Shown: positions 42,703 to 52,319, counted from the first letter of the stretch. The stretch is DNA of 52,446 nucleotides from CAZMOK01 sp964567785 (GCA_964567785.1 CAZMOK010000019.1:1-52446), one strand, 5' to 3'. Made by a program: numbers and translations. The notes: a model not told the origin generated them from the sequence alone.

Positions 42703-43729
42703 TGAATAATCGAATAATCTCCTTAATTATCAGTTCTGTTCCCTTTGTGTTGATTTCTTTAGCGAGTTTGTCAACCATCTCCGTATTTTTTGCTTCATCT
42801 GACATAATATTATCCAGATGGCCAGTTAGTTTTTCAGCCGATAAATCGTCCACAGTGCCCAGATAATATGCCAAATTATTATTTTTTAAATTATCTGAAC
42901 TTATTTTTTCTCTTTTAGAATTGGCAATTATGATATTGAGGGCATTTAACGAACCAAACTCCCATACTGTAAGCCCTCCCGAGTTAATCCCATACTTCAC
43001 TTCTGACATCATCAGGGGCATGTTTTCCGTAAATGAGTATATTTCTGTAGGGGTAGATGAATGGATATTTCCATTTAGGGTGCCTTTAAAACGATCCCCC
43101 GTAATTACTATTATTTTGTCAGGTTTTTTTCTAAGCCTGGTAAGAGCGTTAAAGCTAACCTTCAGCCTTTCTTCAACATCAGCATTTCCAAAGGCCAACA
43201 TAAACACATCATCCTTTTCAACGAAGGGTTTTAATTCTACACCCGACTTTAATTGATCAAATCGGGGATCCATTATTAGGTATTTTGGTCCCCTGAGAAG
43301 TTTTGTTTCCCGGAGGATAGAATAATTCTGGCTAAGAGCCAGAATGTTCTGGTTGAGTACTATATCAGCGTAAAAATTATAATCACTGTAAAATGTTATG
43401 AACATCAACTTGCAACCAGTGCTGCGTATAGTTAATTGAAAATCAGTGGAGTAATAATTTTCTGTATCACTGTCAATAATGAGAATCCTACTGAAATCAG
43501 ATTCTTTGTTTAAAAGGTCGGTTATTTCCAGGTCAGATGATATGATTGAAAGTCTATGGCCTTCGGCATCAATTGAATTTTTTAAATGATCTGTTATCTC
43601 TTTACAAAGAAAATGTACTTTAAAGCCTGCTTCACTAAGGCTATATGCTAAGATCCTTGTTCGGGAAATATGACCACTGCCGATCTTTTCATTTGCATCG
43701 GCTCGTATATAGGCTTTCAATATTTTCAT
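42695..43729 (-). CDS. pseG: UDP-2,4-diacetamido-trideoxy-altrose hydrolase (PseG/SpsG-like)
   Basis: Removes UDP from the Pse precursor before condensation with PEP. The 344-residue GT-B-like protein begins YIRADANEKIGSGHISRTRI, matching the PseG pattern RADAxxxIGxGHxxR with the catalytic His20. The C-terminal half holds NSGGLTVWEFGSLNALNIII, the nucleotide-binding region. There is no fused acetyltransferase domain. It overlaps pseF by 4 nt. Confidence 0.85.
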   Translation of the reverse strand: MKILKAYIRADANEKIGSGHISRTRILAYSLSEAGFKVHFLCKEITDHLKNSIDAEGHRLSIISSDLEITDLLNKESDFSRILIIDSDTENYYSTDFQLTIRSTGCKLMFITFYSDYNFYADIVLNQNILALSQNYSILRETKLLRGPKYLIMDPRFDQLKSGVELKPFVEKDDVFMLAFGNADVEERLKVSFNALTRLRKKPDKIIVITGDRFKGTLNGNIHSSTPTEIYSFTENMPLMMSEVKYGINSGGLTVWEFGSLNALNIIIANSKREKISSDNLKNNNLAYYLGTVDDLSAEKLTGHLDNIMSDEAKNTEMVDKLAKEINTKGTELIIKEIIRLFNA

Positions 43730-44577
43730 GAACCGGACTTAATAAATTCCTGCAGCCATTCTGCCGATCTTTTCAGTTCATGCAATTCAGCAAGCTTTAA
43801 AAGCTCCTTTAATTCACTCTTGAAAGTTGTATGAATTTTCTTTTGAGAGACAGAACTATTGATCTCCCTTATCCATGGATTTTTATTGATAAGCCCCATT
43901 ATCTGCCCAAGCCCGAATAAGGGATCCTTTGCGTATAAATGACCATAAATTATGTTTATCAGGGCATAGTCCGAGGAGGTATCAAGGGTAAGTCTGAGTG
44001 AGGGGTCATTAAATTTTTCCGGTGCTGAAACTGACTCTATCCTGAACTCCCCCGGTCTGCTTTTATAAAAAAAAGTGGTCACATGTTCCTTCTCATGATC
44101 CTGTTCAGCTTCCCGGAAGGCTCTTTCGAGCGCTTCATAGTTGAATACAGAAGCATCCATCCCTATAGGAAATGTCCGTTCAAGTGCCCCCAGCGTGGTG
44201 AAATCAGCATTGGTTTCAATATGACGGTTGATGGCAAGATCGATGATCCCGGGATCAATTAGCGGACAGTCGCCTGTAATACGAACGATCCGCTCTATTT
44301 TGTGTTTGGTGGCCGCATCGTAATATCTCTGGAGGACATTTTCAAGGCTGCCCCTGAATACCGGGATCCCTTTACCCCAAAACAATTCCTCAATGGTATC
44401 ATCTTCCTTGTTTGTGGAAGTAGCTATGATTACTTCATCAGCCTCTTTCGATGCCATGGCCCGGCGGGCCACCTGCTCGATGACAGTTAAACCGCTACCA
44501 ACAGGAAGTTCCATCGATACCTTTGCCGGAAGCCTTGTGGAGGAGTTCCTGGCCTGTATGATCACACCGGTCTTCAT
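43726..44577 (-). CDS. pseF: CMP-nonulosonate cytidylyltransferase (PseF/SpsF-like)
   Basis: Activates pseudaminic acid with CTP. The 283-residue protein starts GVIIQARNSSTRLPAKV, the SpsF-type variant of the nucleotidyltransferase pocket, and has VRITGDCPLIDPGIID for metal and nucleotide binding. It has the company expected of B. subtilis SpsF, whose operon also encodes SpsC, SpsE and SpsG homologues. It overlaps pseC and pseG by 4 nt each (ATGA). Confidence 0.82.
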   Translation of the reverse strand: MKTGVIIQARNSSTRLPAKVSMELPVGSGLTVIEQVARRAMASKEADEVIIATSTNKEDDTIEELFWGKGIPVFRGSLENVLQRYYDAATKHKIERIVRITGDCPLIDPGIIDLAINRHIETNADFTTLGALERTFPIGMDASVFNYEALERAFREAEQDHEKEHVTTFFYKSRPGEFRIESVSAPEKFNDPSLRLTLDTSSDYALINIIYGHLYAKDPLFGLGQIMGLINKNPWIREINSSVSQKKIHTTFKSELKELLKLAELHELKRSAEWLQEFIKSGS

Positions 44578-45731
44578 GCCTCATCAAAGTTTTTAAATAC
44601 AGTGAATATTCTCATTGAGATTTCACGAACATCCCTTTCCTCGAGGGCATGGTACATAGGTATACTTATTTCTGAGTGATAATACTTTTCGGATACCGGC
44701 AGGCTCAACCCTTCATAACCATTTTGCCTGTAATAAGGCTGCATATGCACAGGGATATAATGCGTTTGCACCCAGAGGCCTGCACTGCGCAAAGCGGAAA
44801 AGACCTCCTTTTTCCGGCCTGTAAGATGTTCTTTCAGCCTGACAGGGTAGAGGTGGTAAGCCGATTTTGCGTAGTCCTTTTCGACCGGCAGGTCAAAATA
44901 AGGGTTATCACCTAGCAATTCACTATAAAGCTCAGCTATCCTGCGCCGTCTCGAAATATTTTCATCCAGTCTTTCAATTTGTGAGAGCCCCAGGGCAGCC
45001 TGTATATCGGTCATCCTGTAATTGAATCCCAGGTGGTGCATCTCGTAATACCAGTCGCCTTCATCCTGGTTCAGCATATCCTCTTTGGTGATCCCGTGAG
45101 TTCGAAATACCATCAGCCGTTTAAAGTACTCCTCGTTGTTGGTGACCACCATACCGCCTTCACCGGTAGCAATGTGTTTCACAGGGTGAAAACTGAAGAT
45201 GGCCATATCCGAGAAACTGCCGTCGCCAATGGTTTTTCCTTCGTACAACGCCCCTGTGGCATGGGCTGCATCTTCAATAACCCTCAGGTCATACTTATCC
45301 GCTATGCGTTTTATTTCTGAAAGATAAGAGGGGTGCCCTGAAAAGTGGACCGGGACGATAAACCTTGTTCTTTCAGTAATCAGGCCTTCTATAAGGTCTG
45401 CATCTATATTACCCGTATCAGGTTCAACATCGCAGAATACGGGTTTGTGTTGCAGGTATAACCCTGCATTGGCGGTGGCAACGAAGGTGATGGGGGAGGT
45501 GATGAACTCAGCCCCTGGATCAAGCCCGAGGGCAAAGTAGGCCCCATGCAGCGCCGAGGTGCCTGAATTAAAAGCCACGGCATACTTTGCATTCACTTTG
45601 CCGGCAAAACTACACTCAAATTCTCCGATCTTTGGGCCCTGGGTCATGTAATCCGACCTGAGGACCTCAACTACCTGCCTGATATCATCCTCTGTGATAT
45701 GCTGCCGTCCGTATGGATAAAATTTCTTCAT
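44574..45731 (-). CDS. pseC: UDP-4-amino-4,6-dideoxy-L-AltNAc transaminase
   Basis: PLP-dependent aminotransferase of the DegT/DnrJ/EryC1 family, 385 residues, second step of Pse synthesis. The PLP lysine is Lys185 in SFHPVKHIATGEGG, and VIEDAAHATGA supplies the Asp that binds the PLP ring nitrogen. It shares 1 nt with pseB (TAATG). The start MKKFYPYGRQHITEDDI is typical of PseC. Confidence 0.92.
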   Translation of the reverse strand: MKKFYPYGRQHITEDDIRQVVEVLRSDYMTQGPKIGEFECSFAGKVNAKYAVAFNSGTSALHGAYFALGLDPGAEFITSPITFVATANAGLYLQHKPVFCDVEPDTGNIDADLIEGLITERTRFIVPVHFSGHPSYLSEIKRIADKYDLRVIEDAAHATGALYEGKTIGDGSFSDMAIFSFHPVKHIATGEGGMVVTNNEEYFKRLMVFRTHGITKEDMLNQDEGDWYYEMHHLGFNYRMTDIQAALGLSQIERLDENISRRRRIAELYSELLGDNPYFDLPVEKDYAKSAYHLYPVRLKEHLTGRKKEVFSALRSAGLWVQTHYIPVHMQPYYRQNGYEGLSLPVSEKYYHSEISIPMYHALEERDVREISMRIFTVFKNFDEA

Positions 45732-46756
45732 TATATCTTAAAACCGGGATCAATATGTTTCCTGATCTGCTCCCTGATATCTTCAACGCTCAACCATTGA
45801 TCATTCTTGCCCGAGCTGTACCTGAATCCCACCGGAACAGTCTTTGCTCCGAAGTGATCCATATATCTCTGCTTCTTTTCCTGGCTCATAGGGGGAAGGA
45901 TTATATAATAACTCCCCATGTCGAGCGTGTGAAGAGAATCCGACTCAGTGATCATCTCTTCATGGAGTTTCTCACCAGGCCTGATACCCACTATTTCGAT
46001 CTTTGCCCCCGGCGAAACAGCCTCAACCACATTTAGTATCTTGTACGAAGGTATTTTTGGCACAAAGATCTCACTCCCCAGTGAATTTCCAAGTGCGTAC
46101 AGGACAAGGTCGATCCCTTCCTCAAGTGAAATATTGAAACGTGTCATTTCAGGATGAGTAACCGGGAGTGAACCTTCACCTTTTTTAGAAATAAAGAATG
46201 GGATCACTGAACCCCTGGAACCTATTACATTTCCATACCTTACCACACTAAAGCGTATCTCCCTGCTTCCCTTCATGTTATTTGCAGCTATGAAGAGTTT
46301 ATCTGAACAAAGCTTGGTTGCGCCGTACAGGTTTATCGGAGCAGCGGCTTTATCTGTCGAAAGCGCAACTACTGCTTTTACGTCCGCATCAAGTGCAACA
46401 TCAATAACATGTTCTGCACCAAGGATGTTGGTCTTGATGAATTCCATGGGGTTATACTCGGCAGTGGGAACCTGTTTCAGCGCTGCGGCATGGACTATAA
46501 AATCAATTCCTTCACACGCTCTTCGGAATCTTTCCTTATCCCTTATGTCGCCTATGAAATACCTTATTGCCGGGTACTTGTCGTGAGAAAATACCTGCGA
46601 CATCTCGAACTGTTTCAGTTCATCTCTCGAGAAAATAACCAGTCGTTTAATATCCGGATATTTCTGAAGAACTGTGGCAACGAATTTTTTACCGAAAGAT
46701 CCGGTTCCTCCGGTAATCAGAAGTGATTTTCCGTTCAGGTCTATTCTATTCATCAT
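45731..46756 (-). CDS. pseB: UDP-N-acetylglucosamine 4,6-dehydratase (inverting)
   Basis: First enzyme of Pse synthesis; converts UDP-GlcNAc to the 4-keto-6-deoxy altrose form. The 341-residue SDR protein has ITGGTGSFGKKFV (NADP loop), SRDELKQFEM, HAAALKQVPTAEYNP and NLYGATKLCSDKLF, the PseB/FlaA1 pattern; STDKA and YGATK hold catalytic residues. It begins immediately after the preceding glycosyltransferase-like gene. Confidence 0.93.
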   Translation of the reverse strand: MMNRIDLNGKSLLITGGTGSFGKKFVATVLQKYPDIKRLVIFSRDELKQFEMSQVFSHDKYPAIRYFIGDIRDKERFRRACEGIDFIVHAAALKQVPTAEYNPMEFIKTNILGAEHVIDVALDADVKAVVALSTDKAAAPINLYGATKLCSDKLFIAANNMKGSREIRFSVVRYGNVIGSRGSVIPFFISKKGEGSLPVTHPEMTRFNISLEEGIDLVLYALGNSLGSEIFVPKIPSYKILNVVEAVSPGAKIEIVGIRPGEKLHEEMITESDSLHTLDMGSYYIILPPMSQEKKQRYMDHFGAKTVPVGFRYSSGKNDQWLSVEDIREQIRKHIDPGFKI

Positions 46757-48175
46757 TTATTTATTGATTGCTTGCTTGTAGAGAGTCTCCTGTAAACCGG
46801 GGTCGTCCAGTTTCTCTTCTATCTTTTCCCTTTTGTAGAACTCATCCATAAATTTATAATACCTCTCTTTCAGCGAGGGAAGGTTTTTTAGTTTTCGTCT
46901 TTCAAATATCCAAATAGTTTTCCTGAAGTAAGGTAAACGTTCAAATATTTTCTTGTTGTAGAAATACTTACCTATCTGCATCAGATAGTACATGTAGAAA
47001 AAGCGAAAGGAGAAAACCTTTTTCTTGCGGTTCCTGTTGATCTTTTGAAGGGTTTTTTTCAGGTACAGGCCTGTCCTTAAATGGTTTAATCCATCGCCAA
47101 AACCTATTGTGTCATAGATAAGCCGGGCCTGCACTTTCTTTTTTTCTTCTGATTCGAAATCAGCCACAAGGCCCGTTCTGTAAAACTCCTCTATATAATT
47201 CATGAGTTGCTCGTAATCTCGGGCAATGATCGATCCCCGGTGTATTTCGTCTCTTTTAAAATCAGGATCGGGATTGATAAGGATGGTTGTTTTGTTCAAT
47301 AGCCATGCTTCCAGGGCGGTAGTGGTTTCGAATCCAAGCCAGAGATCGGAAATATTGATCAGATCATGAATATTTTCCTCATTCACGATATATATTACAT
47401 TACGACGGTTTCTCAGAGCAGCCATTTCATTCCTGTCTTCCTTGATCAGGTGGGGATGAACTTCACTCGGATGCCTTTTAAGGATAAATAGTGTATCGGG
47501 GTTGTTATCCACCAGTTTTTCAAGAATTCCCGAAACCAGGTGCATCTGTTCCTCCATCCAATTGAGCCTGTCAGGATTATCTTTATGGAGATAGCTGATC
47601 TCCCTGCGCATTTCTTCATTGAATAACTTTCCAAATGCCCATCCTGCGTAGCCGATAACTCTTTTATAGTTCTTTAGCCCATACTTTCTGAAAAAGCTCT
47701 CACGGTCCATGAATTTATAGATCCTGTACCTGTCGAAACCCGTTGCCCCGGTGAATACCATACGGTCTTTGTACCCCGGCAGCTCATCGGAAAGGAATTT
47801 CCTGGTTCTTTCTGACCAATGACAAATAAATTCCTGATAGAAAACCTTGTCACGGTTATATCCCCAATAATTAAAGGTGCCATTGGTCCTGAAGTTCCCT
47901 TCAGAAATGAGAGCGAATACTTTGATTCCTTGTTGATGTGCATACCTGGAAATATAGAACAACCAGAGTGAACCGATTGTATTTGGCATAAGAACAAGGT
48001 CGGGCTGCTTCCGGTAAATGGCATGAATATCCCAGACAAATGCGAATTCAATTTCGCAGTCAAGATATTTCTCAGCGAAATAGACTACCGGAAACATTAT
48101 CTCCACGTCACGTCCGATATCATTGTCGAGATAACAAAGTACTTTATATGGAGGTTTGTTCAAATCCTTCTTCAT
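46757..48175 (-). CDS. Glycosyltransferase-like surface carbohydrate protein, function unknown
   Basis: A 472-residue soluble protein I cannot assign to a named family with certainty. The first 200 residues look like a Rossmann-type acceptor half (VLCYLDNDIGRDVEIMFPVV; LVLMPNTIGSLWLFYISRY). The C-terminal half has TLFILKRHPSEVHP and DLWLGFETTTALEAWLLNKT, the donor-binding pattern of GT-B enzymes such as the capsule and CDP-glycerol groups. A Lys/Arg/Tyr-rich tail (about 380-472) follows. Its place directly upstream of pseB makes it a candidate nonulosonate transferase (inference). Confidence 0.65.
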   Translation of the reverse strand: MKKDLNKPPYKVLCYLDNDIGRDVEIMFPVVYFAEKYLDCEIEFAFVWDIHAIYRKQPDLVLMPNTIGSLWLFYISRYAHQQGIKVFALISEGNFRTNGTFNYWGYNRDKVFYQEFICHWSERTRKFLSDELPGYKDRMVFTGATGFDRYRIYKFMDRESFFRKYGLKNYKRVIGYAGWAFGKLFNEEMRREISYLHKDNPDRLNWMEEQMHLVSGILEKLVDNNPDTLFILKRHPSEVHPHLIKEDRNEMAALRNRRNVIYIVNEENIHDLINISDLWLGFETTTALEAWLLNKTTILINPDPDFKRDEIHRGSIIARDYEQLMNYIEEFYRTGLVADFESEEKKKVQARLIYDTIGFGDGLNHLRTGLYLKKTLQKINRNRKKKVFSFRFFYMYYLMQIGKYFYNKKIFERLPYFRKTIWIFERRKLKNLPSLKERYYKFMDEFYKREKIEEKLDDPGLQETLYKQAINK

Positions 48176-48176
48176 A

Positions 48177-49484
48177 TTAAACTATCTGGTCCAAATACTC
48201 CGCCACTTTTCCAGTCTGGTTTTTGACATTGTATTCGCTGATTTCTGCCGGATTGTCGAGGAGTTTTTTACCTTCACGATATCTTTCATAGATCTCAAAA
48301 ATATAGTTTTCTATCCCTTTAAGATCATCGTATTTAAAGGAGGTGCCCCTGGCGGTCTTATCCAAAATCTCATTTACATCACTGTCTGCCGGGCCAAGTG
48401 CAAGTATGGGGACTTCAGCCCTCAGGTATTCGAACAATTTCCCGGGTATTCTGCCTTTAGCATTGGCTGCTTTGTTCAGCGGGAGCAGCAGGATGGCCGA
48501 GTCGGCATTTAATTTCAGCACCCTCTTCCTCGAAACTTGTCCCAGGTATTCAGTTTTTTCTTTCAATCCATACCTTTCGATCAATTCTTTGATAAGGAAA
48601 TCAACACTGCCTGCGAGGATAATCGAGAGATCATCTTTGAATCCTTTTTCTTTTTGAATAAGGTTGCTGAGTGCTTTAATGAGGTTTTCCGGATTGCGGT
48701 CGTAGCCAAGCAAGCCGGCGTGTGAAATTATGAATTTCTTTTCCTGCAGATCCGGGGGTTTTATTTCTGAGAAGTCATCTTCATCATATCCCCAGAAAAC
48801 CACATCTACATTTTTTGCCCCGATAGATTCCAGGTCCTTTTTCCAGGTAGGACTGGCTATTGTGATCTTTCGGGCAGTTCGAAAAGCTTCCTGTTCAAGC
48901 TTCCGGTGCTTTTTCTCAGCCCATGATGTTAACTTGAAAAGATGGTGATAATCAATCTGTGTCCACGGATCCTGAAAGTCGGCAAGCCAGGGGATTCCAA
49001 GTTTCTCGCTAAGCCTGCATGCAATGACTGTATTTGTGTGTGGAGGGCCATCAGACAGGATGGCATCAACAGGGTTCTCCTTAAGATAACCTGTCAAATA
49101 CTTAACAGAGGGTTTGATCCATAGCGACCGGGCGTCGGGAATAAAAAAATTTCCGCGGATCCATATTGCAATATTGTCAATGATGCTTGTTTTGTTGGAT
49201 CTTACATGGACGGGATTACCTGTTACTGCATCCTTTTTCCTTTTTCCTGAAAGTATTTTGTAGGCTTTAAACGGTTCTCTGATAGGTCTTTTTATGATAG
49301 TGACGCCTTCCGGGATGTCTTTTTCATTTTCCGGGTCGACATACGGATACCGGGCATTTTCGGGAGCATATACCACAGGTTCCCATCCGAAAGCCCTGAG
49401 ATACTTGGTGAATTTAAGGCAGCGGTGTACCCCTATTCCTCCGGCAGGGGGCCAATAATATGATATGATCAATACTTTCTTCAT
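48177..49484 (-). CDS. Glycosyltransferase, GT4-like
   Basis: A 435-residue GT-B glycosyltransferase. The N-terminus LIISYYWPPAGGIGVHRCLK is characteristic, the acceptor half includes ILSDGPPHTNTVIACRLS, and the donor half contains IISHAGLLGYDRNPENLIKA and GKLFEYLRAEVPILALGP (nucleotide-sugar EX7E-type region). It has 1-nt and 4-nt spacings to its neighbours in the operon. Donor and acceptor sugars are not predictable. Confidence 0.87.
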   Translation of the reverse strand: MKKVLIISYYWPPAGGIGVHRCLKFTKYLRAFGWEPVVYAPENARYPYVDPENEKDIPEGVTIIKRPIREPFKAYKILSGKRKKDAVTGNPVHVRSNKTSIIDNIAIWIRGNFFIPDARSLWIKPSVKYLTGYLKENPVDAILSDGPPHTNTVIACRLSEKLGIPWLADFQDPWTQIDYHHLFKLTSWAEKKHRKLEQEAFRTARKITIASPTWKKDLESIGAKNVDVVFWGYDEDDFSEIKPPDLQEKKFIISHAGLLGYDRNPENLIKALSNLIQKEKGFKDDLSIILAGSVDFLIKELIERYGLKEKTEYLGQVSRKRVLKLNADSAILLLPLNKAANAKGRIPGKLFEYLRAEVPILALGPADSDVNEILDKTARGTSFKYDDLKGIENYIFEIYERYREGKKLLDNPAEISEYNVKNQTGKVAEYLDQIV

Positions 49485-49488
49485 TCAC

Positions 49489-51996
49489 TTAATCACCTTT
49501 CAGGTAACGCCTGGTCTCAAAGAAAAACCCACCTAATACAACAATCAGCAGGATTATGGAACCAACCAGCATGATTGCCTGACTTATGTAATAGCTTTGC
49601 GGTTCGAACCTGAATTCAATTTCATGGTCACCGGCGGGGATCTCCATACCCCTGAGAAGGTAATTGACCCTGACATGCTCCTGCTCTTGCCCGTCGATGA
49701 ATACTTTCCACCCTTTGTCATAATAGATGTCCGAGAATACTGCAAATCCGGGTTCGGGGTTGCTTGAAATAAAGTTCAGTTGCCTTGGTGAATAGTCAGT
49801 TAGCTGAATCACTGCATTTGTATCTTTACTGAAAGATGTTTTACTGACCTTATCGACAAACTTTTGCCGAATTACAGCAGTATTGGCGGCATCGAAATTT
49901 TCTAACGCAAAGATCTCTGCATCCGCGTTTTCCACCACCTTCAGATTTTTAACGAACCAGGCATTACCGAGGGCGTGGTTATTCAGGTATGGGGCTGAAT
50001 TGGGATTTAATATCAGATATTTAGTGTTCAGCATATTCAACACTGCTTCATCAGCAAGTATGCGGTCAAGGTTCTTTCCAGCGTTGTTGTTTATTTCATC
50101 AATGATCCTGCTCATGGAAGGCTGTATGTGAAATTCGATGAGCTCCTGGTATTTTTTGAGCTTGGCCCCGTGGTATCCTCCGATGGATTTATGGAAGTAT
50201 GAAGTGCTGGCATCATTGAATGTGCTGACCGTCAGATTCAATACCCTGAAATAGAGCTCTTTGTCGGCCAGTATCATTTCATCGGCAGGAGTTTTTTTGT
50301 ATGGTCTTTCGACCTGAGATTTGCGGGTAAAGTTATCATCATTAAGATAACGCCAATTGACAGGTACCAGGTCGATCATTATCACAGCAATAATCCAGAT
50401 GACAAAAAACTGTTTTTTAAGTTTATTTATACTGAAGAGCCACAATCCGGCCACTCCCAGGAGTATCATCAGCAAGCTCCTGAGGGTATCCTGTCTGAAA
50501 ATGCTGATCCTTGCTGTTTCAAGGTTATTTCTTATATCACTTACCTGCTGTGGCGTTGCTCCTGATTGCTCAAAATTTCTGAATTGTCCGTATTCCGATG
50601 TCTTGATGAACTCAAAAAAGGTATCTGGAATCAGGTAGAAAAGGATCAGTAACCCCCCTGTAAGCCCGAAGCTTACATAAAATGCCCTCGATTTGAGCTT
50701 AAAGATACCGGGCTCTTTGTAAATTTTATAAAGCCCGAGGATGGCCATCAGTGGAATGATCAGCTCTGCAATTACCAGGGTCATCGAAACCGTCCTGAAC
50801 TTATTGTATCCCGGCACATAATCCAGAAAGAAGTCGGTAAGGAACATGAAATTATTACCCCAGGCAAGCATGACAGAAAGCAATACTGCCCCAAGCATGA
50901 ACCATTTGAATTTACCCTTCAAAAGAAAAAAGCTGAGGATATAGAGAAACATCAGGAATGCCCCTATATAAACAGGGCCTGAGGTAAAAGGTTGGTTTCC
51001 CCAGTATGAATCGAATTGCGAAACTATTTGCCTGTACCTGTTATCAACATTGTCGAGGGCGCTTTCATGTGCCGACAGCGGACCGCTGGCCCCTCCCTTT
51101 GCATTGGGTATCAGAAATGTAAATGTTTCCTGTACACCATAACTCCAGGCTGTTGCGTAATCCTTATCCAGACCGGTGGTTTTGTTATCCTGGTTAATAG
51201 TCAGTTCTGAGGGGCCCCTGGTTGTTTCTTCTCCGTATTCATAGGTGAGTATCAGTTTACTGATATTTGTCGACAGGGCTATGGTAGCCGCTATCAACAA
51301 GACCCCGGAAGCCTTGAGGAAGTTGGGCATCTTCTTTTTGTACCATGCATATAAAAACTCATACAGAGCGATGAACAGGATTATTATCAAAAGATAATAG
51401 GTGATCTGGAGGTGGTTGGCACCGATCTGAAAAGCCAGAAACAGTGTGGTGACCACCCCTCCCAGGATGTACTTTCCCCTGTATGCCAGGAAAATACCAG
51501 CAAGTGTCACCGCCATAAAACCTATGGCCTGGGCTTTTGTGTTGTGTCCTGCTGCGATTATTACGAGAAAATAAGTGGAAAAGGCAAAGCCAATGGCGCC
51601 TGCTATGCTGATCCAGGGGTTAACTCTCAGGGAAATTAAAAGTATATAGAATCCTATCAGGTAGAGCCAAAGGTACTTGACCGGTTGAGGCAGTCCGAGC
51701 TGGTAAATACTGTTCAGATAGCTTTTAAAATTATATTTATACTTAACAGAGATCTGGTATGCCGGCATCCCGCTGAACATCGAATTTGTCCACAATGCTT
51801 CCTCCCCGGTCTTTTCACGATAATCGGAGACCTCTTTCGACATTCCCTTGTATTTGGTTACATCGGGCTGCAGCAAGTGCTCACCCTGAAGGACGGGGTA
51901 AAAGTAACTGACAGATATTGCAAGAAATACCACAATGGCAATGAGATGCGGGTATAGCGATTTGAGTAATGGTTTTTCCAATGGGCTGTTCTTCAT
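49489..51996 (-). CDS. YfhO-family integral membrane protein
   Basis: An 835-residue protein with about 12-13 membrane helices from residue ~15 to 530, a large extracytoplasmic domain (about 560-800), and a final helix near the C-terminus (ISQAIMLVGSIILLIVVLGG). The family, named after Bacillus YfhO, has a GT-C-like layout and takes part in glycosylation of cell-surface polymers. The external domain has YYDKGWKVFIDGQEQEHVRV and an AGDHEIEFRFEP motif typical of family members. It is the first gene of the glycan operon. It probably transfers a lipid-linked sugar outside the membrane (inference). Confidence 0.85.
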   Translation of the reverse strand: MKNSPLEKPLLKSLYPHLIAIVVFLAISVSYFYPVLQGEHLLQPDVTKYKGMSKEVSDYREKTGEEALWTNSMFSGMPAYQISVKYKYNFKSYLNSIYQLGLPQPVKYLWLYLIGFYILLISLRVNPWISIAGAIGFAFSTYFLVIIAAGHNTKAQAIGFMAVTLAGIFLAYRGKYILGGVVTTLFLAFQIGANHLQITYYLLIIILFIALYEFLYAWYKKKMPNFLKASGVLLIAATIALSTNISKLILTYEYGEETTRGPSELTINQDNKTTGLDKDYATAWSYGVQETFTFLIPNAKGGASGPLSAHESALDNVDNRYRQIVSQFDSYWGNQPFTSGPVYIGAFLMFLYILSFFLLKGKFKWFMLGAVLLSVMLAWGNNFMFLTDFFLDYVPGYNKFRTVSMTLVIAELIIPLMAILGLYKIYKEPGIFKLKSRAFYVSFGLTGGLLILFYLIPDTFFEFIKTSEYGQFRNFEQSGATPQQVSDIRNNLETARISIFRQDTLRSLLMILLGVAGLWLFSINKLKKQFFVIWIIAVIMIDLVPVNWRYLNDDNFTRKSQVERPYKKTPADEMILADKELYFRVLNLTVSTFNDASTSYFHKSIGGYHGAKLKKYQELIEFHIQPSMSRIIDEINNNAGKNLDRILADEAVLNMLNTKYLILNPNSAPYLNNHALGNAWFVKNLKVVENADAEIFALENFDAANTAVIRQKFVDKVSKTSFSKDTNAVIQLTDYSPRQLNFISSNPEPGFAVFSDIYYDKGWKVFIDGQEQEHVRVNYLLRGMEIPAGDHEIEFRFEPQSYYISQAIMLVGSIILLIVVLGGFFFETRRYLKGD

Positions 51997-52051
51997 AATC
52001 TCAAAAGTGTATAATTGACACGAATTTACTTTTTTAGCGACTAATGAGTAT

Positions 52052-52086
52052 AAAAAAAAGAAGATAAAGTGAATTTATCTTCTTTT
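52052..52086 (-). terminator. Terminator of rpmH, 13-bp perfect stem
   Basis: AAAAGAAGATAAA (52056-52068) and TTTATCTTCTTTT (52074-52086) form a perfect 13-bp stem around a 5-nt loop. On the minus strand the hairpin ends in eight U, so it terminates rpmH (stop at 52119) before the glycan operon starts at 51996. Confidence 0.9.
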
Positions 52087-52118
52087 CAATAACTATAACG
52101 GATATGTATATCCCGTGA

Positions 52119-52265
52119 TTATTTTTCGTCGGAAACGCTCATCCTGGCGCGCCCCTTGGCTCTTCTCCTTGCAAGCACTTTCCTTCCGTTCTTGCTGGCC
52201 ATCCGTGACCTGAACCCGTGCTTGTTCTTACGCTTCTTCTTTGATGGTTGGAATGTCCGTTTCAT
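52119..52265 (-). CDS. rpmH: 50S ribosomal protein L34
   Basis: A 48-codon gene. The translation starts MKRTFQPSKKKRKNKHGF, continues RSRMASKNGRKVLARRRAKG and ends RARMSVSDEK, an unmistakable L34. It has its own promoter and terminator. rnpA and dnaA, which often neighbour rpmH in other phyla, are not seen here. Confidence 0.97.
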   Translation of the reverse strand: MKRTFQPSKKKRKNKHGFRSRMASKNGRKVLARRRAKGRARMSVSDEK

Positions 52266-52288
52266 AGTACTTCAATTTTTTGGAAGTG

Positions 52289-52319
52289 CAAAAGTAGTAA
52301 TTCTTTCTTAAAGCACAAA
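52289..52319 (-). promoter_or_regulatory. Promoter of rpmH
   Basis: On the minus strand TTTG (plus positions 52316-52319), 19 nt, TACTTTTG (52289-52296): a full match to TTTG-N19-TAnnTTTG. The leader would be about 20 nt. The first unit of heptad array 6 shares its edge base with the -33 TTTG. Confidence 0.8.
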
